Assembly (NCBI RefSeq): GCF_020216685.1
Contig: NZ_JAIWNS010000046.1
Location: 1 to 13,350, forward strand
Length of the DNA: 13,350 nucleotides
Direction of reading: 5' to 3'
Source of the DNA: Methanospirillum hungatei
GTDB taxonomy: Archaea; Halobacteriota; Methanomicrobia; Methanomicrobiales; Methanospirillaceae
Positions 1-6,672 of the stretch are shown piece by piece. How positions within the stretch are numbered: position 1 is the first letter of the stretch; the number at the start of each line of letters is the position of its first letter. Made by a program: the position numbers and the translations under genes. Under the pieces are notes generated by a model, which saw nothing but the letters and a program-made list of their open reading frames with translations, was not told where the DNA came from and did not search any database.

Positions 1-1222
1 GACGGATCTTAATCGGAGTTCCATCGATAATCATGTCCTGATATTGTCGTATAGTCAGAATAATCCCATTATCACATTGCGTTTCTTTCATGGCCTCCAG
101 CAATCCGGATATCTCCCTTTCCTGGTTCTCCATAGTCAATTCAGTACATGCCTGAATACAGGTGGTGACCTTCCCCTGGTTAAAAGTTAAGAAATCACAT
201 TCACCGTCAGCTTTAAACCAGAACAGTTCATGTCCACGGCTGGTATATTCCAGCCAGACCGCCTGTTCAAACAATAATCCGGTATCGCCTGAAAATCTGA
301 AAGATACCGTATTTCGAAGGCCGGTATCAATCCCATACATCTTTTTCTGATAGGCATGCTGACGCCGGAGTGAAAAATCAAACTTAAAGCATTCAGATAT
401 GAGAAAGGAATCCTGAAGATATCCTATCCATGACCTGATAGTCATCGGGTTTTTCAAGCCAATAGATTTTGCCAGAGATTGATATGACGCCTCTCGAGTC
501 AGATTAGAATAGAGGTATCTGCACAATTCACGAAAGGGAAGAATTTCGCGAATTCCATACCGGACGATTATGTCACGGTATATAATATCTTCAAAAACCT
601 GATGTAATATTTCCGGATCTTTATATTGTAGAAAACCAGGGAATCCTCCCTCTTCCAGGAATTTTACACATAATCGCTGAACTTCTGCTTCAGCTTGTGT
701 TCCCTGTGGAAATTCTGATATTCCCATGCTATTGCAATATTCATCAAATCTGAATGGCCAGAGTGATATGGTAACATATCTGCCGGTAAGGCGGGTTCCA
801 AGTTCTGAACTCAGGAGTTGCGCATTTGATCCGGTTAGAAAAATCTGATATCCGTCATCATGAATCCGCCTGACAAACCTCTCCCATTCTGGAATGTTTT
901 GAATTTCATCAAGGAAAATGGTTCGAATACCTGGATTATTCTCTTCAAATATTGTCATTATCTCAGTAAGATGATGAATTCCGATCCCTGCAAATCTTTC
1001 ATCATCCAGGTTAACATACAAATACGAAGGAAAAAAGTCAGCGAGTTGTCTGAGCAGGGTGGATTTCCCACATCTTCGAACCCCGGTTATTACAATTATT
1101 TGTGGGTGGTTCACATACTTTGAAAAGTCAATCCTTCTTCGTATTCCCATACTGGAATTTTTAAACCGTTGAATCTGATTTATCAGGACGGTTTCAAGGT
1201 TGTGATGAGAGAATGGATCCAT
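1..1222 (-). CDS. AAA-type ATP-binding protein with DUF4143 domain (3' end cut off by window)
   Basis: The reverse strand reads without a stop for 407 codons from ATG 1222-1220 to the left edge. The N-terminal part is a P-loop ATPase: Walker A GVRRCGKSTLL at about residues 40-50, Walker B TIFLDEIQ near residue 95, and a sensor-like FLTGSNAQLL about 20 residues later. The second half matches the DUF4143 type, with motifs FLEEGGFPGFL, SFLISECFKFD and near the end ADGECDFL...IQAC, which resembles the degenerate nuclease-like E-x-DF...VEVK region of this family. Such proteins are widespread, often laterally spread, single-gene ATPases in archaea and bacteria; their substrate is not established. 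Length is close to the usual 400 or so residues, so little is missing. I see no frameshift. There is no Shine-Dalgarno sequence before the ATG, and a TATA-like element lies about 30 bases upstream, so a leaderless transcript is likely. The family assignment is firm, the cellular role unknown. Confidence 0.88.
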   Translation of the reverse strand, partial: MDPFSHHNLETVLINQIQRFKNSSMGIRRRIDFSKYVNHPQIIVITGVRRCGKSTLLRQLADFFPSYLYVNLDDERFAGIGIHHLTEIMTIFEENNPGIRTIFLDEIQNIPEWERFVRRIHDDGYQIFLTGSNAQLLSSELGTRLTGRYVTISLWPFRFDEYCNSMGISEFPQGTQAEAEVQRLCVKFLEEGGFPGFLQYKDPEILHQVFEDIIYRDIIVRYGIREILPFRELCRYLYSNLTREASYQSLAKSIGLKNPMTIRSWIGYLQDSFLISECFKFDFSLRRQHAYQKKMYGIDTGLRNTVSFRFSGDTGLLFEQAVWLEYTSRGHELFWFKADGECDFLTFNQGKVTTCIQACTELTMENQEREISGLLEAMKETQCDNGIILTIRQYQDMIIDGTPIKIR

Positions 1223-1269
1223 ATATCAGTAATATATGGATTGTCTTCAAAGTATATATTAGTAATATA
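1221..1269. promoter_or_regulatory. Duplicated AT-rich near-palindrome over the ATPase promoter
   Basis: ATATATCAGTAATATA (1221-1236) and ATATATTAGTAATATA (1254-1269) match at 15 of 16 bases and start 33 bp apart, about three helical turns. Each core (TATTA-C-TAATA-like) is nearly self-complementary. On the minus strand the distal copy provides the TATA-like TATATACT, and the proximal copy ends on the start codon of the ATPase gene. The placement over TATA box and start region suggests a repressor or autoregulatory operator; that function is inferred. Confidence 0.5.
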
Positions 1270-1358
1270 CAGATGTAGAAAAAAAAAAATTCCTTGAAAA
1301 AGATATTGGTACTTGCATGCTCCTGTGATGCGATTAATATTCGAAAAGGCATTCAATC

Positions 1359-1373
1359 AAAAATATTTATTTT
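1359..1373 (+). promoter_or_regulatory. TATA-like element for the EamA-type permease gene
   Basis: AAAAATATTTATTTT lies about 60 bases before the ATG at 1433, in the AT-rich gap between the two divergent genes. Archaeal transcription would start roughly 25 bases downstream and give a leader of about 35 bases. This is a pattern call only. Confidence 0.4.
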
Positions 1374-1432
1374 AGATTAAGTATTCCGAAAAATTAGGCT
1401 GGATAGAGCTTATCTCATCTCAAATACTAAAT

Positions 1433-2503
1433 ATGATCATGCAACCTGGCAATCGGGACGCGATATTGATGGCCCTCCTTGCCGCTGCCCTGTTTGGTGC
1501 AGTAATTCCTGCTTCCCGAATTCTCCTTTATGATATAGGTCCGGTCACTCTTGCCGGGCTTCTGTATCTGGGAGCCGGAGCCGGGGGGCTTGTGATACGG
1601 AGATTTACAAATCCGGAAGGGAGGAGCGAGGCTCCTATTCGGCGGACTGATCTTCCCTGGCTTCTTGGGATCATTGCCTTTGGCAGCATCATCGGCCCCA
1701 TCCTCTGTATGGTCGGTCTTACTACTACTCCGGCATCAACTGCATCTCTGCTCCTCAATGCTGAGCTGGCTTTCACAACCCTGATTGCCGTGATTGGATT
1801 TCGTGAACCGCTGGGAAGACGGGGGCTGTATGCCATTATTGCAGTCGCTCTTGGTGGCCTGGTTTTATCATATGATCCTGCAGGAACGTTTGGGCTGTCA
1901 GTAGGTTCAATTCTCATCATCCTGGCATGTTTCTGCTGGGGTCTGGACAATAATTTCACCCGGGTAATATCCGGAAAGGAACCCGCCCAGATTGTCATGA
2001 TCAAGGGATTTGTAGCCGGAATATTTAGTGTCTGCCTTGGGTATGCTATCGGAGAACCGGCTCCGTCCCTGATAATTGTCCCGGCAGTTCTACTCATCGG
2101 GTGTCTGGGGTATGGGGTTTCGATATTCTTTGTCATTCGGGCCATGAGAGTTCTGGGGTCAGCCCGGACCGGTGCATTATTTGCAACAGCTCCATTTATC
2201 GGTCTCTCCCTCTCTCTTCCACTCCCCGGTGAGAACCCCGGATTCCAGATATTAATAAGTCTGCCACTGATGGCCATTGGAGCATGGCTGATTGCCACCG
2301 AAGATCATGATCATCGTCATATTCATGGTTCGTCCAGGCATGAGCACCGGCACAGTCATGAAGATGGGCATCATGATCATCACCATGATCCGGCTATGAA
2401 AGGAGTTGTCCATGCCCATACCCATGAACATGAGCGGGCTTCCCATACCCATTCTCATACCCCGGACCTGCATCATTTTCATGACCATGAAAAAGGTGAT
2501 TAA
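1433..2503 (+). CDS. EamA/DMT-family permease with histidine-rich C-terminal tail
   Basis: A 356-residue membrane protein. Residues 10-289 form about ten hydrophobic segments in two halves, as in the drug/metabolite transporter superfamily (EamA repeats). The family hallmarks seen are SRILLYDIGPVTLAGLLYL, LTTTPASTASLLLNAELAFT with the following FREPLGRRG, and in the second half FCWGLDNNFTRVI and FIGLSLSLPLPGE. The last 67 residues (290-356) are hydrophilic and hold 24 histidines, many as HxH, HDH or HHDHHH, a composition typical of metal-binding tails on zinc, nickel or cobalt transporters and metallochaperones. A role in divalent metal export or metal sensing at the membrane is therefore plausible but inferred; DMT permeases usually move organic solutes. 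ATG 1433 and ATG 1439 are both possible starts, and neither has a clear Shine-Dalgarno sequence. The gene stands alone. Confidence 0.88.
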   Translation: MIMQPGNRDAILMALLAAALFGAVIPASRILLYDIGPVTLAGLLYLGAGAGGLVIRRFTNPEGRSEAPIRRTDLPWLLGIIAFGSIIGPILCMVGLTTTPASTASLLLNAELAFTTLIAVIGFREPLGRRGLYAIIAVALGGLVLSYDPAGTFGLSVGSILIILACFCWGLDNNFTRVISGKEPAQIVMIKGFVAGIFSVCLGYAIGEPAPSLIIVPAVLLIGCLGYGVSIFFVIRAMRVLGSARTGALFATAPFIGLSLSLPLPGENPGFQILISLPLMAIGAWLIATEDHDHRHIHGSSRHEHRHSHEDGHHDHHHDPAMKGVVHAHTHEHERASHTHSHTPDLHHFHDHEKGD

Positions 2504-2843
2504 ACCATGTATATTCCAAATGTTATGCGGATTAAAAAAACCAGCCTGAACGACTCTCTCTGGATGTGGGGTGATTATCTCTTTTGTGGGCAACAATAAA
2601 CTTAATTGAAATCAGAATAGAAGAATTGTCTAAAAGGATTCATTGATCAGATGGATTAATATTGATACAAAGCCTTGAAATCAAAAGGAAAAAGGTAACA
2701 GTATGCATATAAGAAAATGCATGGTTTCCGCAAATTCTTTCGTCCCAAATCTGAGGTATTTCTAACTAATAAATAATACTTCTTACTGGAAAATGTCCAG
2801 AATGTGGGGGACTGGTTGGTGATGATAGAGAATTTTCAAGAAG
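2504..2843. other. Intergenic stretch of about 340 bases, no convincing gene
   Basis: No RNA gene or recognisable protein was found. A 30-codon ORF at 2507-2599 follows the permease stop closely but has no family signature. Near 2767-2778 lies AATAAATAATAC, a TATA-like element suitably placed for the gene starting at 2844. Bases 2791-2847 also encode, without any start codon, a short CPECGG-containing peptide discussed in the findings. Confidence 0.5.
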
Positions 2844-4226
2844 GTGATGTATATTTCGGTTTTGAATGAGAGGGTGCGATCAATTAGTGAGGCGTTATCT
2901 GGTATAGAGAACGGAGAGATAGAATTTAAGCAGAAGCCAAATGGAGCGATGTTTAAAACACTCTCGGCCTTCTCAAATACAGAGGGCGGTTTTGTGTTCA
3001 TTGGTGTTTCCGATTCAGGGCAGGTTTTGGGATGCCGGTGCCTGAATAGTGATCTTAAAGAGCTTTCAGATACGATTGTAAATTCTCTTGGGATACATCC
3101 GTCAATTGATTGTGTAGAGATTGAAGGGAAAAACATTATCCGAATAGCTGTAAAAAAGAGTCTGATTCCGATTGCGTATGAGGGACGATATTATTCACGG
3201 GTAGGGAATACAACAAGAATCATGGAAGGAGAGGATTTACGGCAGTTTTTTATCCGAGACGTCTCTTGGGATGGTCTTTCCTCAAATCATAGTCCTGATG
3301 ATATTGATCCGGAGACTGTACGACTTTTCCTGGGATTAGCAATCAGGGCCGGACGGCTGTCGGCTGCGGATGACCTAGAACCTGCTCACGCAGTTCTCAC
3401 CCGGTTAGGTCTGATTACAAATGGAAAATTGAATAATGCCCAGTATCTCCTATTTGGAAAGAAACAACCTTCCTATTCTTCTGAGTATGTGCTTAGGGTA
3501 GGGAGGTTTCGTGACCCGACGACAATCACTGGTGACCGATGGATAGAGGGTAACTTGTTTCAGCAATTCCAGGAAGGGGAAGAGGCGATTCGAAATTTCA
3601 TGAATGTCCGGTATGAGATAACCAGTGCTCAGATGGAGCGACAGGAGATATGGGACTACCCCCGTGAGGCCATTCGTGAGGCACTCGTCAATGCCCTAAT
3701 TCACCGGGATTATTTTAAGAAAGGTCAACAGGTCGTAGTCAAGGTGTATGATGACCATCTGTGGATGCATAATCCGGGGGGTCTTCCTCCAGGAATCAGC
3801 GTTGATGATCTAAAGAGATCACCTCATTCAGTGCTTAGAAATCCTCTGATGGCAAAAGTTTTTTATCTGGCAGGGTTTGTGGAACAGTATGGTTCAGGGA
3901 TACATCGAATGATTAATGCCTGTATAAGTAATGGACTTTCAGAACCTGTTTTCTCTTCTGATAGGTTCGGATTTACTATTGTCATTCGAAAAGATCCTAT
4001 AAGTATTGACTATCTGACAGGAATAGGTTTACAAGAGCGTCAAATACGTGCAATTCTCTATACGAAAGAGCATAAAAGTATTTCCAGTGGTGAATATCAA
4101 AAATTGGTTGAAGTTTCTTCCAGAACTGCAAAATATGAACTTTCAGATCTCATGGATCGTGGTCTTCTGGAGCGAAAAGGAAAAGGAAGAGCAACGAAAT
4201 ATTTCCTTAAAAATCCGAATGATTGA
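2844..4226 (+). CDS. AlbA_2 (Schlafen-type) domain, RecG-C-like ATP-binding regulator with C-terminal winged helix
   Basis: The 460-residue product has three parts. Residues about 20-145 are an AlbA_2 putative DNA-binding domain, shown by EIEFKQ and AFSNTEGGFVFIGVSDSGQ with the later YYSRVGNTTRIM. Residues about 265-375 match the C-terminal ATPase-like domain found in proteins often mislabelled RecG: PREAIREALVNALIHRDY, then NPGGLPPGIS and FVEQYGSGIHRM. Residues about 388-455 form a winged helix ending in a basic GLLERKGKGRATKYF wing. Proteins of this build are generally annotated as putative transcriptional regulators; their ligands are mostly unknown, and this one has no helicase motor. The chosen start is GTG 2844, followed at once by ATG 2847; GTG 2874 after GAGAGG is another candidate. 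It appears monocistronic. The iteron-like array 40 bases downstream could be a binding target for it, which is inference. Confidence 0.87.
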   Translation: MMYISVLNERVRSISEALSGIENGEIEFKQKPNGAMFKTLSAFSNTEGGFVFIGVSDSGQVLGCRCLNSDLKELSDTIVNSLGIHPSIDCVEIEGKNIIRIAVKKSLIPIAYEGRYYSRVGNTTRIMEGEDLRQFFIRDVSWDGLSSNHSPDDIDPETVRLFLGLAIRAGRLSAADDLEPAHAVLTRLGLITNGKLNNAQYLLFGKKQPSYSSEYVLRVGRFRDPTTITGDRWIEGNLFQQFQEGEEAIRNFMNVRYEITSAQMERQEIWDYPREAIREALVNALIHRDYFKKGQQVVVKVYDDHLWMHNPGGLPPGISVDDLKRSPHSVLRNPLMAKVFYLAGFVEQYGSGIHRMINACISNGLSEPVFSSDRFGFTIVIRKDPISIDYLTGIGLQERQIRAILYTKEHKSISSGEYQKLVEVSSRTAKYELSDLMDRGLLERKGKGRATKYFLKNPND

Positions 4227-4266
4227 GTGAATAGTAAGACATATTAGTGATCAACAGGTGTGACAA

Positions 4267-4326
4267 TGCACGATTTGCACGATTCATGCACAATTTTTGC
4301 ACGATTTGCACGATTGATGCATGAAA
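4267..4326. repeat. Iteron-like array of 9-bp TGCACGATT units spaced 9/11/11/9/11
   Basis: Exact TGCACGATT occurs at 4267, 4276, 4298 and 4307. A one-mismatch copy TGCACAATT lies at 4287 and a diverged TGCATGAAA at 4318. Start-to-start distances are 9, 11, 11, 9 and 11 bases, so the two tandem pairs form a larger 24-bp direct repeat (4267-4290 and 4298-4321) offset by 31 bp, close to three helical turns. All units point the same way. This phasing resembles operators or iterons for a protein that binds one face of DNA. Confidence 0.8.
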
Positions 4327-4650
4327 AAAATCTGGATAACTGGTATACCTACTGTACAATTATTTAGGATTTAGTTCAATTTCCACATAATTTTTTGTGA
4401 CTTCCATCATCTAATAAATCTCATGGAAGGTGAATAGATGACATCAGTAAAATGGGTGAATCCTTAATGGGTCGTGAGAGATGCTGAGAAAAATTTTTAA
4501 AAAAGATTTGGGAACCTCTCATATCAACCAAAAAACGAAGTTTTGATCAGACAACCGGTATAACCGGATATGTCTGGAGGTTACAAAATAGGTAGGTCCA
4601 ACATTAAGATTCCTCGAATAAATTGCCTTTGCAGGTAAATGCATCAGCCT

Positions 4651-4696
4651 GACCGGTATACCATATAAAATTATGACCAAACCATTGTTACCGGTC
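4651..4696. promoter_or_regulatory. Inverted repeat GACCGGTA/TACCGGTC upstream of the WrbA-like promoter
   Basis: GACCGGTA at 4651-4658 and its exact complement TACCGGTC at 4689-4696 are 30 bases apart. The right arm abuts the TATA-like element and a further ACCGGTAT lies at 4554-4561. The spacing is too long for a normal terminator hairpin and fits a two-site operator or activator site better. Function is inferred. Confidence 0.4.
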
Positions 4697-4699
4697 TTC

Positions 4700-4710
4700 T
4701 TTTATACAAT
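4700..4710 (+). promoter_or_regulatory. TATA-like element for the WrbA-like gene
   Basis: TTTTATACAAT lies 63 bases before the first possible ATG (4763) and 165 bases before the family-typical start (4865). Transcription would begin near 4733. Confidence 0.4.
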
Positions 4711-4864
4711 CCAATTCTGACACGTCACGATATTCTCTGTTTATCAGGTTTTTTATCTCTTTATGAATGATATTTCCGTTGATTATACGCGTACCCACTC
4801 TTCTTATCCATTGAGATCCGAATCTATTTCTGTTTGTAGGATGAACAATCCCTCAACTGGTAAT

Positions 4865-5500
4865 ATGTCAGCAAGGGTTTTCATTGTCTATTACTCACTC
4901 TATGGGCATGTCCATGCAATGGCTCAGGCTGTTGCAGAGGGGGTGCGTGATGCCGGGCTTGAGCCCGAATTATTCAGGGTTCCGGAGACATTACCTGATG
5001 AAGTTATCGAAAAGATGGGAGCGAAGTCATTCCAGACAGAGTTTCAAAAACTTCCAGTGATAACTCCTGATGAACTAGCAAAGGCCGACGCCATTATCTT
5101 TGGGACACCGACCCGGTTTGGCAATATGTCCGGCCAGATGAGATCGTTTCTGGATGCAACCGGTGGAATCTGGAGTCGTGGAGCACTTGCCGGGAAAGTA
5201 GGCAGCGTTTTTACAAGTAGTGGAACCCAGCACGGCGGTCAGGAATCAACCATCCTCTCGATGCATATCACCCTTCTTCATCATGGGATGATCATAGCAG
5301 GATTACCATACACCTTTACCGGCCAGACCACCATGGATGAGATTACCGGATGTTCACCATATGGAGCTTCAACGATAGCAGGAGGCACTGGGCAGCGGTT
5401 TCCATCTGCGAACGAACGTGCAGGGGCACGGTATCAGGGAAGATATGTTGCACGAATAGCACGAGAGTTAGCTGGGAAACAACATGAAATTCTATTTTAA
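4865..5500 (+). CDS. wrbA: WrbA-type NAD(P)H:quinone oxidoreductase (flavodoxin-like)
   Basis: WrbA proteins bind FMN and reduce quinones by two electrons with NAD(P)H in the cytoplasm, avoiding semiquinone radicals. The N-terminus [19 protein letters not shown] is the flavodoxin phosphate-binding loop in its WrbA form. The middle contains [19 protein letters not shown] and [16 protein letters not shown], and the C-terminus [18 protein letters not shown] followed by [13 protein letters not shown]; all are hallmarks of the family. From ATG 4865 the product is 211 residues, close to the family's usual 200 or so. The same frame is open back to ATG 4763, which would add 34 residues with no family counterpart, and ATG 4841 is also possible; none has a good ribosome binding site. 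It lies upstream of the DtxR-like regulator and near rubrerythrin, which fits an oxidative-stress role. Confidence 0.93.
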   Translation: MSARVFIVYYSLYGHVHAMAQAVAEGVRDAGLEPELFRVPETLPDEVIEKMGAKSFQTEFQKLPVITPDELAKADAIIFGTPTRFGNMSGQMRSFLDATGGIWSRGALAGKVGSVFTSSGTQHGGQESTILSMHITLLHHGMIIAGLPYTFTGQTTMDEITGCSPYGASTIAGGTGQRFPSANERAGARYQGRYVARIARELAGKQHEILF

Positions 5501-5608
5501 TTTCGAGGAGTACAGAAATATCTGATATGGCGAAACGTTCAGGGAGAAGTTGAGCCGGATATTTCTAAAGGATATAAGGTACATGAAAAATAAAACCTAT
5601 CTGCAATT

Positions 5609-5618
5609 TCGCATGCGA
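5609..5618. promoter_or_regulatory. Perfect palindrome TCGCATGCGA in the DtxR-like gene promoter
   Basis: A 10-bp perfect palindrome lies 25 bases before ATG 5643. The A-rich element GAAAAATAAAACC at about 5585-5597 could be the TATA box, placing the palindrome between it and the expected transcript start, where a bound repressor would block initiation. Autoregulation by the downstream gene product is a guess. Confidence 0.35.
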
Positions 5619-5642
5619 TAACGAGCGTCCATTTTTAAGATT

Positions 5643-6080
5643 ATGACTGAAGAGAAAGTTACGAGAAGAAATGAGGACCTCCTTGAGGTGATCTTTGAAA
5701 TCTCCGAAGAGAAGGGATATGCAAAATCACGGGACATTGCCAATGCACTCCACATCACCCCTGCCACCGTTACCGACGGATTTAAGCGATTACAGGATGC
5801 AGGGCTGGTAAATTACGAACCATACGGGGGAGTGACCCTGACTGAGCAAGGGCGGTGTATTGCAGAGAGAACCAGGCAGTCTCACACCGTCCTTCGCACC
5901 CTCCTTGAACTTATCGGGGTAGATGGATCCATTGCAGATCATGATGCCTGTATTATGGAGCATGGATTATCCCCGGAATCATATGATAGGCTCCTTAGAG
6001 TAGTCGAATTTATTGAGGAATGTTGTGCAGATCCGGCAATAAAAAAACGTTTTGAAAAAATTGTCCTGAAAAAAGGCTGA
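5643..6080 (+). CDS. DtxR/MntR-family metal-dependent transcriptional regulator
   Basis: A 145-residue cytoplasmic DNA-binding protein. Residues about 10-70 are a winged helix (SRDIANALHITPATVTDGFKRLQDAGLV, seen in part as KSRDIANALHITPATVTDGF), residues 75-145 the metal-binding and dimerisation helices. Aligned by eye with Bacillus MntR, its metal ligands Asp8, Glu11, His77, Glu102 and His103 correspond to D12, E15, H81, E106 and H107 here. The MntR Glu99 position is Cys (C103), giving CIMEH, which is the C-E-H spacing of iron-sensing DtxR/IdeR. The SH3-like third domain of DtxR is absent, as in MntR. It probably represses or activates genes in response to Mn(II) or Fe(II); which metal cannot be read from sequence. 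It ends 15 bases from the convergent membrane-protein gene. Nearby wrbA and rubrerythrin are candidate targets by context only. Confidence 0.9.
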   Translation: MTEEKVTRRNEDLLEVIFEISEEKGYAKSRDIANALHITPATVTDGFKRLQDAGLVNYEPYGGVTLTEQGRCIAERTRQSHTVLRTLLELIGVDGSIADHDACIMEHGLSPESYDRLLRVVEFIEECCADPAIKKRFEKIVLKKG

Positions 6081-6095
6081 ACCCTCCATCACTCC

Positions 6096-6569
6096 TCATG
6101 TTGGTGGTTTTAAGTATTCAGGGAATGAGTGGGCGATCTGTTTTGAAACGGTTATAATAATCGGCTTTTCACTTTGAACCGCATATTCATACATCGTTGT
6201 CCAGAATGCACTCCTTTTCTGTCTGAACTCTATTGATCCCCATGGGATGAGGACACTTTTTCCCCGTTCTGATTGAATGAGGGATCCAATGCTGAAAGGA
6301 AATCCTAAAGCGATGAAGAGCCCTTCCGGTGAGATTACCACCTTCACACAGTTCTTATACCAGATCTTCCCCACCCCAAGGGTCTGATGTGAAAACACCG
6401 CACCCGAAGGTTCCAGACTGGCCGGCCAGTGTTCAGCCAGCAAGTTATACCCACCCGATTTATCAAGGTTTTTTAAGAACAGAAAAACTAAGAGGAACAG
6501 GCCGATCACAAGGATGGTGAGGACAATAAAAAAGGGGGCGATGATAAAGAAGAATGGTTCGGCTGTCAT
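6096..6569 (-). CDS. Small single-pass membrane protein of unknown function
   Basis: I do not recognise a family. From ATG 6569 the product has 157 residues: one long hydrophobic helix at about residues 6-32 (FFFIIAPFFIVLTILVIGLF), then a soluble domain of about 120 residues. That domain has alternating strand-like segments such as VKVVISPEGLFIALGFPF and SVLIPWGSIEFRQKR, followed by KPIIITVS, a pattern reminiscent of the bacterial PH-like fold, though this is only a visual impression. I chose ATG 6569 over the upstream ATG 6593 because AGAGGT sits 4-5 bases before it, one of the few good Shine-Dalgarno sites in the window. It is divergent from rubrerythrin and convergent with the DtxR-like gene, so both intergenic regions are shared with metal or stress genes. 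Confidence 0.75.
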   Translation of the reverse strand: MTAEPFFFIIAPFFIVLTILVIGLFLLVFLFLKNLDKSGGYNLLAEHWPASLEPSGAVFSHQTLGVGKIWYKNCVKVVISPEGLFIALGFPFSIGSLIQSERGKSVLIPWGSIEFRQKRSAFWTTMYEYAVQSEKPIIITVSKQIAHSFPEYLKPPT

Positions 6570-6637
6570 ATTACCTCTATTGTATATTCTCATCTGTCAT
6601 CTATTTATTGACCCAGAGCAGATTATTATCTGTACGA

Positions 6638-6656
6638 CATAACACATCATGTTATG
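6638..6656. promoter_or_regulatory. Perfect inverted repeat CATAACA-N5-TGTTATG in the rubrerythrin promoter
   Basis: Two exact 7-bp arms flank CATCA, with centre 26 bases before the rubrerythrin ATG at 6673. A TATA-like CTATTTATTG lies at about 6601-6610, so the repeat would fall just downstream of the transcript start, a repressor position. It could also serve the divergent gene at 6569. The size fits a homodimeric winged-helix regulator. The DtxR-like protein nearby is one candidate, but the sequence does not resemble the classical TTAGGTTAGCCTAACC-like box. Confidence 0.5.
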
Positions 6657-6672
6657 ACAGAGGCTGATCAAT

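Larger units (their letters stand above)
4227..4762. other. Long intergenic region rich in repeats and promoter-like elements
   Basis: About 535 bases without a credible ORF. From left to right it holds the iteron-like array (4267-4326), an inverted repeat CTTCCAT/ATGGAAG with a 15-base loop (4401-4429), a TATA-like AAAATTTTTAAAAAAG run near 4490-4507 that could drive an unrecognised small RNA, a first ACCGGTAT motif near 4554, the GACCGGTA/TACCGGTC inverted repeat (4651-4696), and the promoter of the WrbA-like gene. No tRNA or known riboswitch was recognised. Confidence 0.55.

Noticed and set aside
187-381. Short minus-strand ORF starting MIFHSGVS
   Set aside because: It is a shadow frame of the DUF4143 ATPase, whose real frame is open through the same bases with family motifs.
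1528-2298. 256-codon ORF on the minus strand
   Set aside because: It lies antisense inside the permease gene, has no family motifs, and the plus-strand frame has clear EamA signatures.
2507-2599. 30-codon ORF four bases after the permease stop
   Set aside because: No ribosome binding site, no recognisable pattern, and too short to support without conservation.
2822-2869. 15-residue ORF overlapping the start of the AlbA_2 gene
   Set aside because: Could be imagined as a leader peptide, but nothing beyond an ATG and a stop supports it.
2844-4226. RecG DNA helicase
   Set aside because: The similarity is only to the C-terminal domain often mislabelled RecG; no helicase motor motifs are present.
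4267-4326. CRISPR array
   Set aside because: Units are 9 bp, tandem or 2 bases apart, with no spacers and no cas genes nearby.
4267-4326. Chromosomal or plasmid replication origin
   Set aside because: Iteron-like spacing is present, but no Orc1/Cdc6 or Rep gene lies nearby, so an origin call is not supported.
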